Below, piece after piece: positions 45,634 through 57,694 of a DNA stretch of 64,000 bases. The DNA comes from Coffea arabica (Eukaryota > Streptophyta > Magnoliopsida > Gentianales > Rubiaceae). The DNA is taken from positions 40,944,287-41,008,286 of the forward strand of contig NC_092326.1 in the NCBI RefSeq assembly GCF_036785885.1, in the 5' to 3' direction. The notes beneath the pieces were generated by a model, which was not told where the DNA came from, made no database searches, and saw nothing but the letters and a program-made list of their open reading frames with translations. How positions within the stretch are numbered: the first letter of the stretch is position 1; the number at the start of each line of letters is the position of its first letter. Made by a program: the position numbers and the translations under genes.

Positions 45634-46371
45634 ATGGATTTCCAAAAACTGAGCTTTACCATTGCTGTTCTATGCATTGCTTTGTTAGCCCAAATCGCAG
45701 CTGGGGCTGAACCTCTCTACCATACATGCACCACCTATAAAAACTTTACAGCCAACAGGGACTATGACAGGAACTTGAACATTCTTTTAAACGATCTTTA
45801 CTATAATACTCCTGCATCAGGATACAAGTACATATCTGTATCGGGAAAAAAATCAAAAAATGACTCAGTTTATGGCTCAGCTCTCTGTAGAGGAGATATC
45901 TCAAAGGCCGACTGTCAAATCTGTGTTTTTGAGGCAGCAAAAGTGATTCGCCAAATCTGTCCATACCATATAGCAGCAAACATTTGGTACGACTATTGTT
46001 CACTGGAATACTCAAACTTCAACGATTTTGGATACCCTTTAAGTACGGGGTATTTCATAAGGAGTGAATTTCGTGTAAGCAGCCCTCTATCATCACTGGC
46101 TCAAATTCAGAAGTTTTTGTACGGATTGTCTGATGAGGCTTCTGCATCAAAGAATTTGTTTGCTAAAGGGATTATTGAGATTGAAGGGCATTTACTACTG
46201 TACGTCTATGGATTGGTTCAGTGCCCCTTGGATTTGACTCCTGCCAATTGTAGCACTTGCATTAAGGGAAGGATTGATGATCTTTCCGATCTCTTTGATG
46301 GGAAAGGAGCTCAATTTGTTAGTGCAACTTGCAACGTTAGATACGAGTTCTATCCTTTCTTCAAGCCTTAA
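45634..46371 (+). CDS. Cysteine-rich repeat secretory protein, two DUF26 domains (DUF26-5)
   Basis: Single exon, 245 residues, the only member of the cluster on the plus strand. Signal peptide (MDFQKLSFTIAVLCIALLAQ..., cut near AAGAE). The DUF26 cores are CRGDISKADCQICV and CPLDLTPANCSTCI. The first domain has an insert of Lys/Ser residues (SGKKSKNDS) before the VYG motif and is richer in Tyr and Asn than its paralogues. It ends YEFYPFFKP with no membrane anchor. The 1.08-kb foldback element ends 411 bp upstream of its ATG, so that element may be part of its promoter region. Secreted by inference; ligand unknown. Confidence 0.92.
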   Translation: MDFQKLSFTIAVLCIALLAQIAAGAEPLYHTCTTYKNFTANRDYDRNLNILLNDLYYNTPASGYKYISVSGKKSKNDSVYGSALCRGDISKADCQICVFEAAKVIRQICPYHIAANIWYDYCSLEYSNFNDFGYPLSTGYFIRSEFRVSSPLSSLAQIQKFLYGLSDEASASKNLFAKGIIEIEGHLLLYVYGLVQCPLDLTPANCSTCIKGRIDDLSDLFDGKGAQFVSATCNVRYEFYPFFKP

Positions 46372-47934
46372 AATCAACGGGATCAAGCTAATGTTCTGCT
46401 GCTGGAATGATCAGTCTCGTCTCGTCTTGTTATGTTTAGGAGTCGGGTTCCTTCTTGAGAATTGTGTTTCCAAAAAATAGACGATGGTCTATGATTTGTT
46501 ATGGTTGTAATCTGAAGTTGGACTGCCAGTCCAATTGAAATTCAACAATCTTTTCTTGTTTAGTGGATTTCCTTGCTCCTTTTATCTTTGGATCGCCAAT
46601 TTAGTCTTCAATAAAGTTCCCTTTATCAAAAGATTATTTTCAATTTTGGCATGCTCTCGGAACCATAGATCGTTTACAGGAACTTTTTTTTTTGTAAACA
46701 AAATGTTTGAGTAGTTACAAACACAGTTCTTACATTGACAGTGAGATTCAAACACACAACCCTTTGTAAGGAAGTAACTTGTCCTTATCAATTTGTATTG
46801 CCACTGCCCCCATATCTACCCGCACTATTTCAACCAACCACAGGGAGAGTCTAGGCTCTATTCTACATCGTTAACAAGTTTAGATGCAAATCTTGCAAGT
46901 CATTGACTCGTTTCATTTCCTACTCTATTCATGAGGGAAAATGCGCACAAGTCTAAAGGATCGTGTGACAGAAAAATAGTGAAACCGCAAGAATCAGAGG
47001 CATCAGGTCCGCATAATGCACAATCTCTCAATTGACAAAAGCCTGTTTTATGTTTACAATGACCAAACTATTTGTATTTGGTCACTGGAAGACAGAAAGC
47101 CCAAAGGTAGTGTAAGCTACAGACTTTGTAGTGCGTAGGTAATCAGCAGACTTTATAGCGGGCAGGTTCACATATGTTGGATATACAAACTCATCGACTA
47201 AAATGGTTTAGTTTTGTATTACAGATGACAAACCCCATATCTTGTGCATCAACTGACACAAGTAACTTGCGTGGCCATTTTGGCCAAACCAGAATCCAGA
47301 ACTACTAGTTGAGTCCCTCGAGATGTTTTGAGAGTTGAGACCATACGCAAGAAAATATCAAGATAGTCTCTTATGCATTGTACATTTTTAGAATGAGAGT
47401 GTACACGTACCATTGCCAAATGCCAATGACACTTTCACTCGTTAAACAAGGGTTTCCTTTTCTCCCTCCTTTTATTTTTTTCCACATTTCTCAGCCAAAA
47501 ATAAAACTAGAAGAAGAGGTAAAATCTACATTTAACTGACTTGATAAAAGAAAGAAATTGTCCAAGAAAAATGCAAATCCAAGACAAACATCAAGTTTCA
47601 CTGCATACTTATATGCAAATCAACCAGTACAAAGCAAGAATACTCATTAAATCATCAAAATAACTTATATGGAGGGATCTGTAACGAAGACGTGCACTGG
47701 AGAAAACATTCCGTGGGATATTTTGAACTAGCAATGCACGCTATTCTAATTGTCGATGACTGGGCAGCAAATTTCCATTGAAAAATTACAAAGAATGATA
47801 TTTTCAAGATCTTCTTTCTCTTTTCAATTTCCCTATCAAATTAGAAGCATAATCTAAAGGATATACACAAAAACTGACCGGCAATCAGCATTAGCAAAAA
47901 TGAATGATTCCTTCGCCATTGTAACCTAGAGGTG
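46372..47934. other. Gene-free stretch
   Basis: 3' flanks of two convergent genes (DUF26-5 and the DUF155 gene). A possible minus-strand SINE lies at 46684-46800: a B-box-like GTTTGAATCTCAC on the minus strand with an A tail seen as a T-run at 46684-46693. Nothing else is assigned. Confidence 0.45.
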
Positions 47935-50330
47935 TCATAGAGACGTAATTGCTGATTTGTGGGCAATATCATAAACAGATATGAGGATTTCTGCAGCTAT
48001 AAGTATAATGATAAGCCATTCCAGAAAATCTGACTTCCTATTTTGAAGAATCTCCTGGAGAAAACGGATATTATGCTGCAAGAAAAGGGCAATATGTCAA
48101 AAACAACCATCAGAACTACAAAAGGCCATTTTCGCAACAAAAAATTACCTCCACAAATTTCAACTTAAAGTCCAGGCTTGCAAATCTCTGAGTCAATTCA
48201 AATTCATCCCTGAGATATTCCCATATTTGAGCATACTTAGCATCCTTCCACGCTATGTCTGACCTGAAGGAAACAAGGTCTGTTAGAAACCATAAGATTC
48301 TTGAATAGCTAAAAATGCCACACAACTAGAAGTCTTTTCAACAATAAAAATATTAACAAAGAATTTGATTTGGCAACAAGATTGTGGCTCATTGAAAAAA
48401 TTAGCGCTAGTAATACTAAAAAATTTAAAAATTTTTAAATTAAAAAAAAAAAAAAAAAGCAGACAGATGATCCTTTAACAGTTCAGCGAAGGGAAACCAA
48501 GCAGCAGAAAGAAGGAAAATAGAAAAGACAGGGTGTCAGGCAAAGGAAAAGATGTTATTTACAAGAAAAGACAAATAACTTTTCAACAATAAGAGTTATG
48601 AAGCATCCCTAAGACAAGCCAAGAAAAGATATTTTCTTCCAAGGTGCACCAACATTATTACCGTTCAAAGAGTCCAAGTTTAAGAATCACATCAGCAAGA
48701 TTGGAATTGGCCTTTCCAACTAGCTGGAAAAGCTTTTTTCGTTCCATCTTGAATGTGCCTGTTTTCTCCATTCCACGATTAATGTCAGTAAATTCTGCAA
48801 CCATTCCATCAACCTAAAAACACACAATACAGCTTAAATGCCCTTAACTGAGCAATATTTTCACGAAGTGGTAGAACAAAAAATTGAGGGGACACCAACC
48901 TGGCGAACATAGTAATCAAGGGCAATACTTTGACCAAGAACACTGCCAATGGTACGAATCCCATCAATATTTAAATATTGCAACATTATGTAATCCAAAC
49001 CCCCTTGCATCCAAGTGTTCAGAGTTGGCTTTTCTCTGACCTCATATTCTAATTTGAAAGTGTCGAAAGGAAAAAAGTCAGACCAAAAAGCTGTGAGTAA
49101 TCAAAGGTTGTTAAAAAGCTTTCACTACACAGTTCAACACACTAATTCGCTGTCTTGAAAAAATTTGAACAGAAGAACAAGAGCAAAGACATATCTACTA
49201 CAAATGCTTCTGAAGTGAAAAGCGTACAAATAACTGTTTCAACGATATTCTTGGACATTGTAACAGACAAAGATTCTAATTTACAGTAGCAACAGACTTA
49301 AACTGCATTTATGGAGCATTCTTTCACCCTAGCTCAAAGCATTAATAGCCAAAAACAGATTTTCCAATACATATCTTGTCACAATATCATTATAAATAAC
49401 AGAAATGTGATCCTGGGTTCATCAGTTCCAAATTTTACATATTAAAGAAGTCCCAAGTATAACTGTTTGTACCCAAGCTTACCATCTCTTTTCATGTCAG
49501 GGAGCATTCCAGAAGCATGTTTTTCTACGATGTTCAAATATCCCTCAATTTCATGATCCCGAACATTAAAAAGGACAATTGAGCCATAGTGAAAAACAAC
49601 CATGTATGAGCAGTCACTTCCACTTAAACTAGCACCCAGAGCCTGAGGGGAAAAGGGGGGAAATACAGAAAATCAGAAAAAATATATATGTATATATATC
49701 ACAGAACAACTATCTACAACAAACATAAGGATTTTTTAAAACATTTGCTGCTGCGTGAATTAATCAACTACTCTGAAAATGCACAAGAATCATAAATTTT
49801 ATCTAGATGATGGAATACATCTGAACCACTCTTATGCCAGCTCCTAGTTTCAGTGAAAACATGTAATTCAATTAGAAAAGGAAAATCTGCATTCGCCTGT
49901 CTTGAATTACTTGCAATTACAGATATCCCCTGCTAAGTTTCTGAAATCACATTGACCTCCCTTACTTTCGTATGATGTTAATCATATCCTCGCATGCTTC
50001 AATACATAGTTAGAAGTTGCTGACAACATGACAAATTTTATGAGCATGAGAATGACAGGAAGCTTATTATAAACACATAATACAGAATATGTTTAAAATA
50101 AAATAAAATAAGAAAAATACATGGAATGCATAAACACATTAGACAAGATCAATGTATTTTACAAATGAATAAGTATAAAAAAATTATCATGAAAAAGTAT
50201 TTTGAACTTAACACATTGATAGAAACATGTTGTCAGTGCTCTTGGTAATATAAAACCATCTATGTTGCAACAAATAAGACAAGCTAGGAGCTGCATCAAG
50301 ATCAATCAAATATTCACATTCCAACATTTG

Positions 50331-50365
<35 letters not shown>

Positions 50366-51810
50366 CATTCCAACAGTACACACAACTTGGTGATAGGATG
50401 GAGAGGGTCCTAAATAAATTGCATCTTTCCAGTAAAAGAAAAGGAAACATGACAAGTACATGGCATAAATTTAACTGAAAGTGTCTGCACACCGGCTCAC
50501 TCACATCAGCTTGCTTAAATTAAAGATTAATGATTTAACGAGTGAATAGACTTCCAGCAATCATACATAACAAACACGAGAAATTTAAATAAAAATTAGT
50601 CGCTGAAATATGATACTTCTTTGGACATTGACTTATTAACATTTGCAGTCAAAACAAAGATTCAAAATGCATTAGCCACGGTCAACTTTTTTTCCCAAAA
50701 AATTACCGCCTAAAGTTGGTTCAACTAGTGAATGTCAAAGGAGAGATGAGAAAAAAGAGAAACTTACATTGGGCTTGGACTTGGTCTTGCCAAATCTTAA
50801 GACCACATAATTAGTCATACGAGATGAGGGTGGAATTAAATTCGGTTTGTTTTGATCCATTAAGCCCCTTAAGTCCACACTGCAAAAAAAAAATCATCAA
50901 AACAAACATTCATACTTTCCACAGAGCACAAAGGCTTATCACCCCAATGGAAGCTAACCAACGGTCGGAAAAAAAAAATTTAATCATAAGTACCTAAATA
51001 TTGACAAACATTACTAGGAACTTGCAATATATACATATTGTAAGCTCAAATTTTGTTTTTCCATTTTCATTTTGAATTTGACGGGTACAAAACAAGTGTC
51101 AAAATTGTTTCTTTCTACTAAATTCGGTAGGAGTATCTTTTATAGAATAAAAAGAAAGACTACAACAGCTCGCAAAAAAAATTCATCATATTGATCACCT
51201 TTAATCATTAATAAAGTTCAAACATACAATCTCCATACAATTAACAATTGCCAGGATAAAAAGAAAAAAAAAAGGATCTTTTCCTTCCCAATTTCGAAAA
51301 GATGAGAAGAAAAAAGTGAAACTTTTAAAAAAATGGAAAATCAAACCTAGTGGAGTAGAAATAAGCCCTAACTGGAATAGAACCAGCAATTGCATCATCA
51401 TCATCATCCACCTCCGACAAAGCCGTAACTTCAGCTTCACTTGCCCCACCATCCCCAATTTCCGAGCAGGAAATGGCGTCGTTCCAGCCCACGGTATTCG
51501 GCGACGACGAAACCGAGGATAAGCATTTAGCTACAGCAAAGCCAGGGTTTCGTCTGGAGGCAAAAAATGGATGGGCAGGCATGGATGACGAGGAATGCGA
51601 ATAATTCCGCGAAATCAAGTTAAATACAAAAGCATTCTTTAACTTAGAAGGGTTCGAATGGGGGTTTAGATATTTTGTGGGATTCGAGTGAGTGAAAAGT
51701 GTTCGAATTGAAGAAGGAGAAAGTGGGATGGTTTTCATGGGGGCATTGTTGATTATGGAGAATGAGATTTGATAGTAAAACTTGTTCCTCCAAAATCCCG
51801 TCATCTTCAC
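47935..51810 (-). CDS. DUF155 protein, RETARDED ROOT GROWTH-like, probably mitochondrial
   Basis: Seven exons: 51810-51347, 50879-50768, 49642-49483, 49048-48900, 48813-48662, 48263-48149 and 48075-47935. All have GT-AG borders and matching phases and give 430 residues. The first about 120 residues are rich in Ser, Asn and Arg with few acids, as in a mitochondrial transit peptide; an ATG six bases downstream is an equal start candidate. An Asp run (DDDDDAIAG) precedes the DUF155 core: YVVLRFG, MVVFHYGSIVLFNV, then LDYYVRQ, FELTQRFASLDFKL and the closing helix FLEWLIIILIAAEILISVY, a single membrane segment near the C-terminus. The family includes yeast Rmd1/Rmd8 and human RMND1, tied to mitochondrial translation; the plant relatives RRG and RRL affect root meristem growth. 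Which of the two this is, I cannot say. Confidence 0.92.
50311..50375. repeat. (AT)n microsatellite between two direct repeats
   Basis: TATTCACATTCCAACA at 50311-50326 recurs exactly at 50360-50375, with an AT run between. It lies in the intron between exons 2 and 3 of the DUF155 gene. Confidence 0.85.
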
Positions 51811-52549
51811 CCTTTCTTTCTTCTCTGGTAGTAAAATATTCGCAGGGTTTTTGGCAATGATAGGCTGATAGCCGTGGTTTAACTACTTAACTAAGGGGCA
51901 AGAGGAGGGTTTTAGGGCCTGGCTTGTTTAGAAAAGAAAAATTGTTTGGATTGTAATTTTTCACAAAAAAAAATTTATATTTTTGTTAACACATTTTTCA
52001 ATCAATTTTTTCTTTATGTATATCAAATTATTATAATATTGTTTTTACAAAAATTTTTAAAAATGGCAATTCAAATGGATTTCTAATTTTTTATCTAATT
52101 TAAGTCCTACAAATTAAATTTCAGCCAATGTAGCCTTTTCTTTTCTTTTTTTTACTATTATTACTAATAAAATAGATTTAGTTTCTGAGCCTTTTTTCCT
52201 TTTTTTTTTTTTGGTTCTTTATTTAGTGCAAATCATGCCAAGAATGATAAACCCTTGAAACATTAAATAAGATTTTTCTCAATGATTAGATGAAAATGAG
52301 AGAGGGAAAGCAAGTAGTTAAACTTATAAACCAGGGCTGTAAAACGAGTTGAATTCGGGTCAGATACATTACAATCAATTTCATGTTATAAATTTTTAAT
52401 AATTTTAAGATTCTACTTTTGTTAGAAATTTGAAAAGTATTAACAATACAAAGAAGCAGATTTCAACAATTAGGGCATTTTTTTTTCCAAAAGAAAATGA
52501 GGGAGCTAGTAACAAATTATAATGAATGTATTTGTTTTTTATTAAATAA
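51811..52549. other. Gene-free stretch with a MITE remnant
   Basis: Upstream region of the DUF155 gene. 51940-52080 (TTGTTTGGATTGTAATTTTT, then CATTTTTCAATCA, then ATATCAAATTATTATAATA) is a worn relative of the MITE at 56430-56578. Confidence 0.5.
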
Positions 52550-52958
52550 GCGGACAGCCCAATCTTTTTTGTCTAGCCAAGCAGATTGATTTTTGCATTT
52601 TACGAGACTTTATCCACAGGAAACTACAAAAGCCGGCAACTCTTGTGGTTCCTGAGGAGCCTAATAAACTACCCAAATCCCCCTCCCAAGTTCGATGTGG
52701 GACAAACTTAAGCACTCAAGACTCACACGCACTAAAGAAAAACGCACACCCCAAGCAGACAGTCTGTCTTTTTTGTCTAGTCAAGCAGATTGACTTTTGC
52801 ATTTTACGAGACTTTATCCACAGGAAACCACAAAAGCCGGCAACTCTTGTGGTTCCTGAGGAGCCTAATAAACTACCCAAATCCCCCTCCCAAATTCGAT
52901 GTGGGACAAACTTAAGCACTCAAGGCTCACACGCACTAAAGAGAAACGCACATCCCAA
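52550..52958. repeat. Two tandem copies of a 205-bp unit
   Basis: Units 52550-52754 and 52755-52958 are about 95% alike. Each begins GCGGACAG or GCAGACAG, contains TTTTGTCTAG, GGTTCCTGAGGAGCC and GATGTGGGACAAACTTAAG, and ends CACCCCAA or CATCCCAA. A third copy starts at 52959 but stops after about 15 bases. A 130-codon frame crossing both units follows the repeat and is not taken as a gene. Confidence 0.9.
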
Positions 52959-53119
52959 GCGGACAGCCCAATCACTTGACCAATTTTGGCTCAACTTCGT
53001 GAGGCTTAATGTCATCTTGCTCCTCCTCCGGAGGTAAGATTCTTATGTCAAGGCCCTAAAAGTGAGAAATTCTCAATTGTGTACCTAAAGCTGGGACTTC
53101 CATTCGAACAGATAAGGCC

Positions 53120-53640
53120 TAGAGCTTTTAACGAACTAAGCAGTTTGCAAATATGTTCGCGTTTGCCTCGCTCAAGTTCAATAAAACTCGATCGTTTTAA
53201 TAAACGAATCAAGCTTAAGTATACAATATTAGGCTTGTTTAATAATCAAATCAAACATAAACATGTTCGCGAACAATTCGAATAATTCATGAACACATAT
53301 ATAATTATAAAAAAATAAATACAAGTCTAAATACATTATTTATTTTAAAAAATTAATTATACATAAATTAGCATTATTTTTTTAAATCAAAAAATACAAA
53401 TTAAACTTATTCTAAATAATATATTATTTACTAAAAATATAATTATATCATCTTCAAACTCAAAATCCGGTTCGAATTCGAATATTTATATAAATAAATG
53501 AATCAAAGAGCAATACTTATAGTTCATTTAATATTCGAGTCAAATTCAAACTCTGTTCGTATGATATACGAATAAATACAGAGTCGAATTCGAATCTTAT
53601 TCGTATAAGTCTGAATCGATTGGGCTCATTAAAAGCTCTA
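53120..53640. mobile_element. hAT-like MITE with TAGAGCTTTTAA ends
   Basis: Left end TAGAGCTTTTAACGA, right end inverted TAGAGCTTTTAATGAG. The sub-terminal parts are rich in TTCGAATTCGAA-type words and the middle is very AT-rich. No clean 8-bp target duplication was found. Confidence 0.6.
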
Positions 53641-54227
53641 AGATTAGCATTTGCTTTCATGGTCTTGGAACAAATTCTTGTAATTTATTCCTATAAAGTC
53701 CTAATTCATATCGATACCTCATCCATCTAAAGTTTATGCTTTTGTCCTATCCATTAGTTCATGCAGCTACGCAAGGCCTAATATGATTATAATACCATCA
53801 AGTACCTGCAGCTGCATCTCATACATAGGAAACATGAAAAGGAAACGAATGAAATCATCCCCAAAGCTGGCAGTAGAAAAGATTACCACATAAGCTTTTT
53901 ATATTTGCCATTATAGGCATTCATTTGCATCAAATCATCCTCAAAGCCCATAGGGAAACAAAAACTATTGTGTGCTAAATTATCGAATAGATCCCTTAAA
54001 TGGTTTAAATTCCAAGAAAGCCCCTTTTCATGACTTAACAGAGGTCAACCGCCGTTGATTTGACGGAGACCAAGCGTGAACTAAATTTGTGGTTTGGAGA
54101 AATTATTTGGGACTTTATACCTCGAGGGGATTTGATTGAGACACTTATCTAGTTTGGAGGACCAATACGGCATTAAGCCACTTCATGAGGACCTACCAGA
54201 AATTACTGGGCCCTCCAAGACTGATGA

Positions 54228-54300
54228 CCCTCTTCCTCCTCCCTTCTCCCCTCTCCCCCCCCCCCCACGCTCTTCCTCCTCCTCCCCCCCCCCCCCCTTC
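54228..54300. repeat. C/T-rich tract with two long C-runs
   Basis: CTTCCTCCTCC repeats with C-runs at about 54256-54267 and 54285-54297. The open frame through it would give only Pro/Ser and is not considered coding. Confidence 0.85.
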
Positions 54301-56239
54301 AAATGGATAAAAGAGATTAGTATAAATTTTAAAATCTCTAAAGAGTTCAATGAAATTATAAAAAATCTTAGAGAAATTTATTGAAATTATGCCTTATTTA
54401 ATTAGCGTACTAGTATGTGATGGTTTATTTCCAAATTAAACCTTATACTATGTCAACAAACATGAAAGAAAGGGAAAAAAAATAGAAAAAGGAGAAAATC
54501 AACTGTCATTGCTTCAATGCAATTAAAATAATATTGGAAATTTTCGTGAATGTTGAAAACATTACACAACTAAATGCAACATTGAGAGAGATTCTTGAGA
54601 CAACCACCAATCAAGCTAACACATTGTTATCAAAACACCTTAGCAAAATAAACGACAATCAAACGACCCATCCTTATCAAAAGCACCTTGACAAGAACAC
54701 ACGTACTTTTCTATTAATACCGCGGCAATAGAATGTGACTAGCCACAAATCTAAAATCACAAAAACTCGTATACACGCTTTAAGGTTAAGACTGGTTAAA
54801 AATCCAAAGTTAATTAGTGAAGACAATGATTAAATGATTGCGAGGTCTCGAGTTCGATTAATTATCGAACCCTTAACTCGTCTTCTTTTCCTTTTGCCTT
54901 TTTGAAGAAAAAAAAAATCAAAATGGAGACTATCAAGAAACATTTGTACCACTAAATCATGGTTATGTTTATTAACAAATTGAACTATATTACATGTAAT
55001 TCCATATAAGGAAAAATTATGCACAGGTGATTATAAATTGTAATGGGCATCGGAACTGATGAGATGATAAGGATAATAGCTCTCGATAGTTGGAGTTTGA
55101 CGTATGTTCGAGGAGTTTCCTAATCAAAACTGGTTAACAAAATTTTATTCATAAGAAAATGGTGAGAGTATATTGAGTTTGTTAATATTTTCGATGAAAA
55201 ACACCTGCACTTATTGAACTATACATATTTTCTACCTTTAAATTTTTTTTTTAAATTCTAAATTTGAGTTATGGCAGAATTTAGAGTTAGGATTTGTAAT
55301 TTCATCAAAGTATATAATTGGACGCAGGACGTACATGAGATAACATGTTACAAGGTTGTATATGGCATTTCAATAACAAGTGAGTGATATAAATGTATCT
55401 TATTTTGCCTAGTAAAAATTCAAGGATTTCGATCCTAATTTTTTTCTTGATAACATGAAACAAAAACCTGTAAAATATTTTTAAGTTACAAAAAAATGAC
55501 TCCATAAGATTTGTAATTTTAAACAATGCTAGAGTTTTTTTTTAAAAAAAATTATAAGACCACCTTATAGCCAATAGAATAGATTTCTCCATAAATATGA
55601 TGCAAAATGATCATTAACTGTACTTTGGGGATAATCTTGACATTTAAAACCGTGTATTAATGTCATTTTCAACAATAATGATGAAAGATGCAGTGGTTGG
55701 TTAGAGCTGTTATAACAGTGCTAATACTACTAACCTTCCTTTTTTTTAAACCTTGTATAGTAAAATAATTACAACTTTAATTGATTAATCACAACATAGG
55801 TTTTTTTTTTTTTTTTTTTTTACAAGATTAACTCTTAAAACAACCGCGCAAAATACTTCCCTTCGTAATTTCCTTAGGTTACTCTGACAAATCATACATA
55901 TTAATAGTTAACAATGACTACTTGAAAAATCAGTAGGAAATTTCCACTGTTAATCTCAACATCACTAGGAATTTTCCACCACTAATCTCAACAACTTTCT
56001 TTTAAGTTAACATCAGACATAAATACACCCGAATCTTCTTTTCCTGCCCAGGATAAGATTTGGCTTTTGTATTACTTTATCTGTGGAAGTCTACCAAATT
56101 TAGGAAACAGTTGATAATGACTGGAGTAATTATATATCCACCAATCCCACTTTTTTGGTACTCTAATGGTCCTGTATCTCTAGGGCATAAAATAGGATTA
56201 GCTATAATTAACCCAGTTTAGGGTTTCAGTAGCGTACGA
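54301..56239. other. Gene-free AT-rich stretch
   Basis: No gene or complete element is recognised. Long T-runs at about 55801-55822 and elsewhere may be retroposon tails. Confidence 0.4.
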
Positions 56240-56478
56240 AGAAGCAATTCCGATACAAGTATTTTAAAACCTTTTAAATTATCGAAAATTGAATTTACTT
56301 TTAGGGTGCGTTGCGTTTGGATTGTAATTTTAATTTGAAAAATTACTACTCCGTTTTCCGTAGACAGAAGCAATTCCGATTCAAGTACTTTTAAAACTTT
56401 TAAATTATTGAAAACTGAATTTACTTTTAGGGTGCGTTTCGATTGTAATTTCTATTTGAAAAATTGCTACGTTTTTCG
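56240..56478. repeat. Two tandem copies of a 126-bp unit
   Basis: AGAAGCAATTCCGAT at 56240 recurs at 56366, and both copies continue through AATTTACTTTTAGGGTGCG. Each copy joins flank DNA to the first about 55 bases of the MITE at 56430, so the duplication happened after that MITE inserted. Confidence 0.8.
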
Positions 56479-56578
56479 TAGACACATTTTTCAATCACCT
56501 TTTTACCTTACATATATCAAATTGCTACAATAATTTTTCTACAAAAAATCCAAAAAAAAAAAATGCAACCCAAACAAA
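56430..56578 (+). mobile_element. MITE (GGGTGCGTTT...GATTGTAATTT family)
   Basis: Ends AGGGTGCGTTTCGATTG and, inverted, GCTTTGTTTGGGTTGCAT. Its interior CACATTTTTCAATCACCTTTTTACC matches the element broken by a SINE at 42330-42610 and the remnant at 51940-52080. Non-coding. Confidence 0.65.
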
Positions 56579-57039
56579 GCTTTTTAAATTACGAAAAATT
56601 AGTTACTAAACATCCTAAAAAAACTCTCATAATATACTTAAAAGTAAAAGCACCTTTATTAGTCTTCTAGAAGTAAATTCCCCTTCAATCGGTAATTTAC
56701 AATCAAGAAAAAATAAAAATACAATAATTGAGTTTGACCCTCGTACAAAATCCTCGGTGGTCCATCCCTCACCCAATCCTTCTCCGCTTTGTTTCCACGA
56801 AAAAAAAGTAGTACTATAATATAACAAAAATAGAATATAGCAAATAAATATATAAGCAAGCAGCAGTAAAGAGATATAAGTTTAATAAAGAATGCCGAAC
56901 TAAACAAAACAGGAGTACTTTTTTTTTTAGTGTAAGACTATTTATTAATTGTATTGTAGGAGTACTTATTAAAAATAAAATAAAATAAAATAAAAAAAGG
57001 GCATCCATAAAAACTAAAAAGGCCGTCTCCATCCTATGG

Positions 57040-57694
57040 CTTTCAATCCTCCTTTGTGCCGTACAGACTTTCTCTCCGACTAATCAAACCTCTCTTCTCC
57101 TGTGTTGGTTTTTCGCGTCTTTCCTCTTTCTCCCTCTCATAATCTCTCTCTTTCTCTCTCTCTCTGCAAATCAAAATCCCTGTAAGTTTTTTCTTCCATT
57201 TCCATCCATGATTGAAATGCAAAATGACCTAGCTTTTCTTTCGTTTATGGATGTATTTATTTACGTTAATGTGTGCCTTCGTTTCTAATAGAAATGCAGG
57301 TGCCCTAGAATTCGCGAAATGCGTCGCACTTTTTGTTGTATTTTGCTTTTCGGTGTGCAAAATGTTGTGAATCACATTTCTTTTTGCGCCGTTCATTCTC
57401 CATTTGTGGATTTATTTGCTATATGTGTTTATTTTCGCGGTTCTGATCTGAAACTGAAAGGTTAAGCATTTCGGTTCTTGATGTTTTATTGTAACAGCTT
57501 ATTTGTTGAAATTAGGGTTTATAGGTTTTATTAGCTTGTGAAGAGAGAATTGTATTTACGCGTGTTTCTATGGCTTGGAAAATAAATGAGGATTTTTTTT
57601 TTTTGTATTAATGTCGTTTTCTGTTTTTGTTGAATTCTTACCTGTTAACTGAAATGAAATTATTTTTCTTTTCGGGGGTGAAAGGGGGGCAACC
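57040..57694 (+). promoter_or_regulatory. Probable 5' UTR with intron of the NOT4-like gene
   Basis: A CT-rich leader (CTCTCTCTTTCTCTCTCTCTC near 57145-57165) is followed by CCCTGTAAGTTTTT, a good splice donor at 57182. An acceptor just before the ATG (GGTGAAAG, about 57684) would remove about 500 bp. Such leader introns are common in plant housekeeping genes. Inferred from sequence only. Confidence 0.45.

Noticed and set aside
52645-53037. 130-codon open frame with an internal repeat of about 68 residues
   Set aside because: The protein repeat is only the translation of the 205-bp tandem DNA repeat; there is no domain and no start context.
54136-54384. 82-codon frame with Pro/Ser run resembling an extensin or formin segment
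   Set aside because: The Pro run comes from C/T simple sequence and the rest has no similarity or signal peptide.
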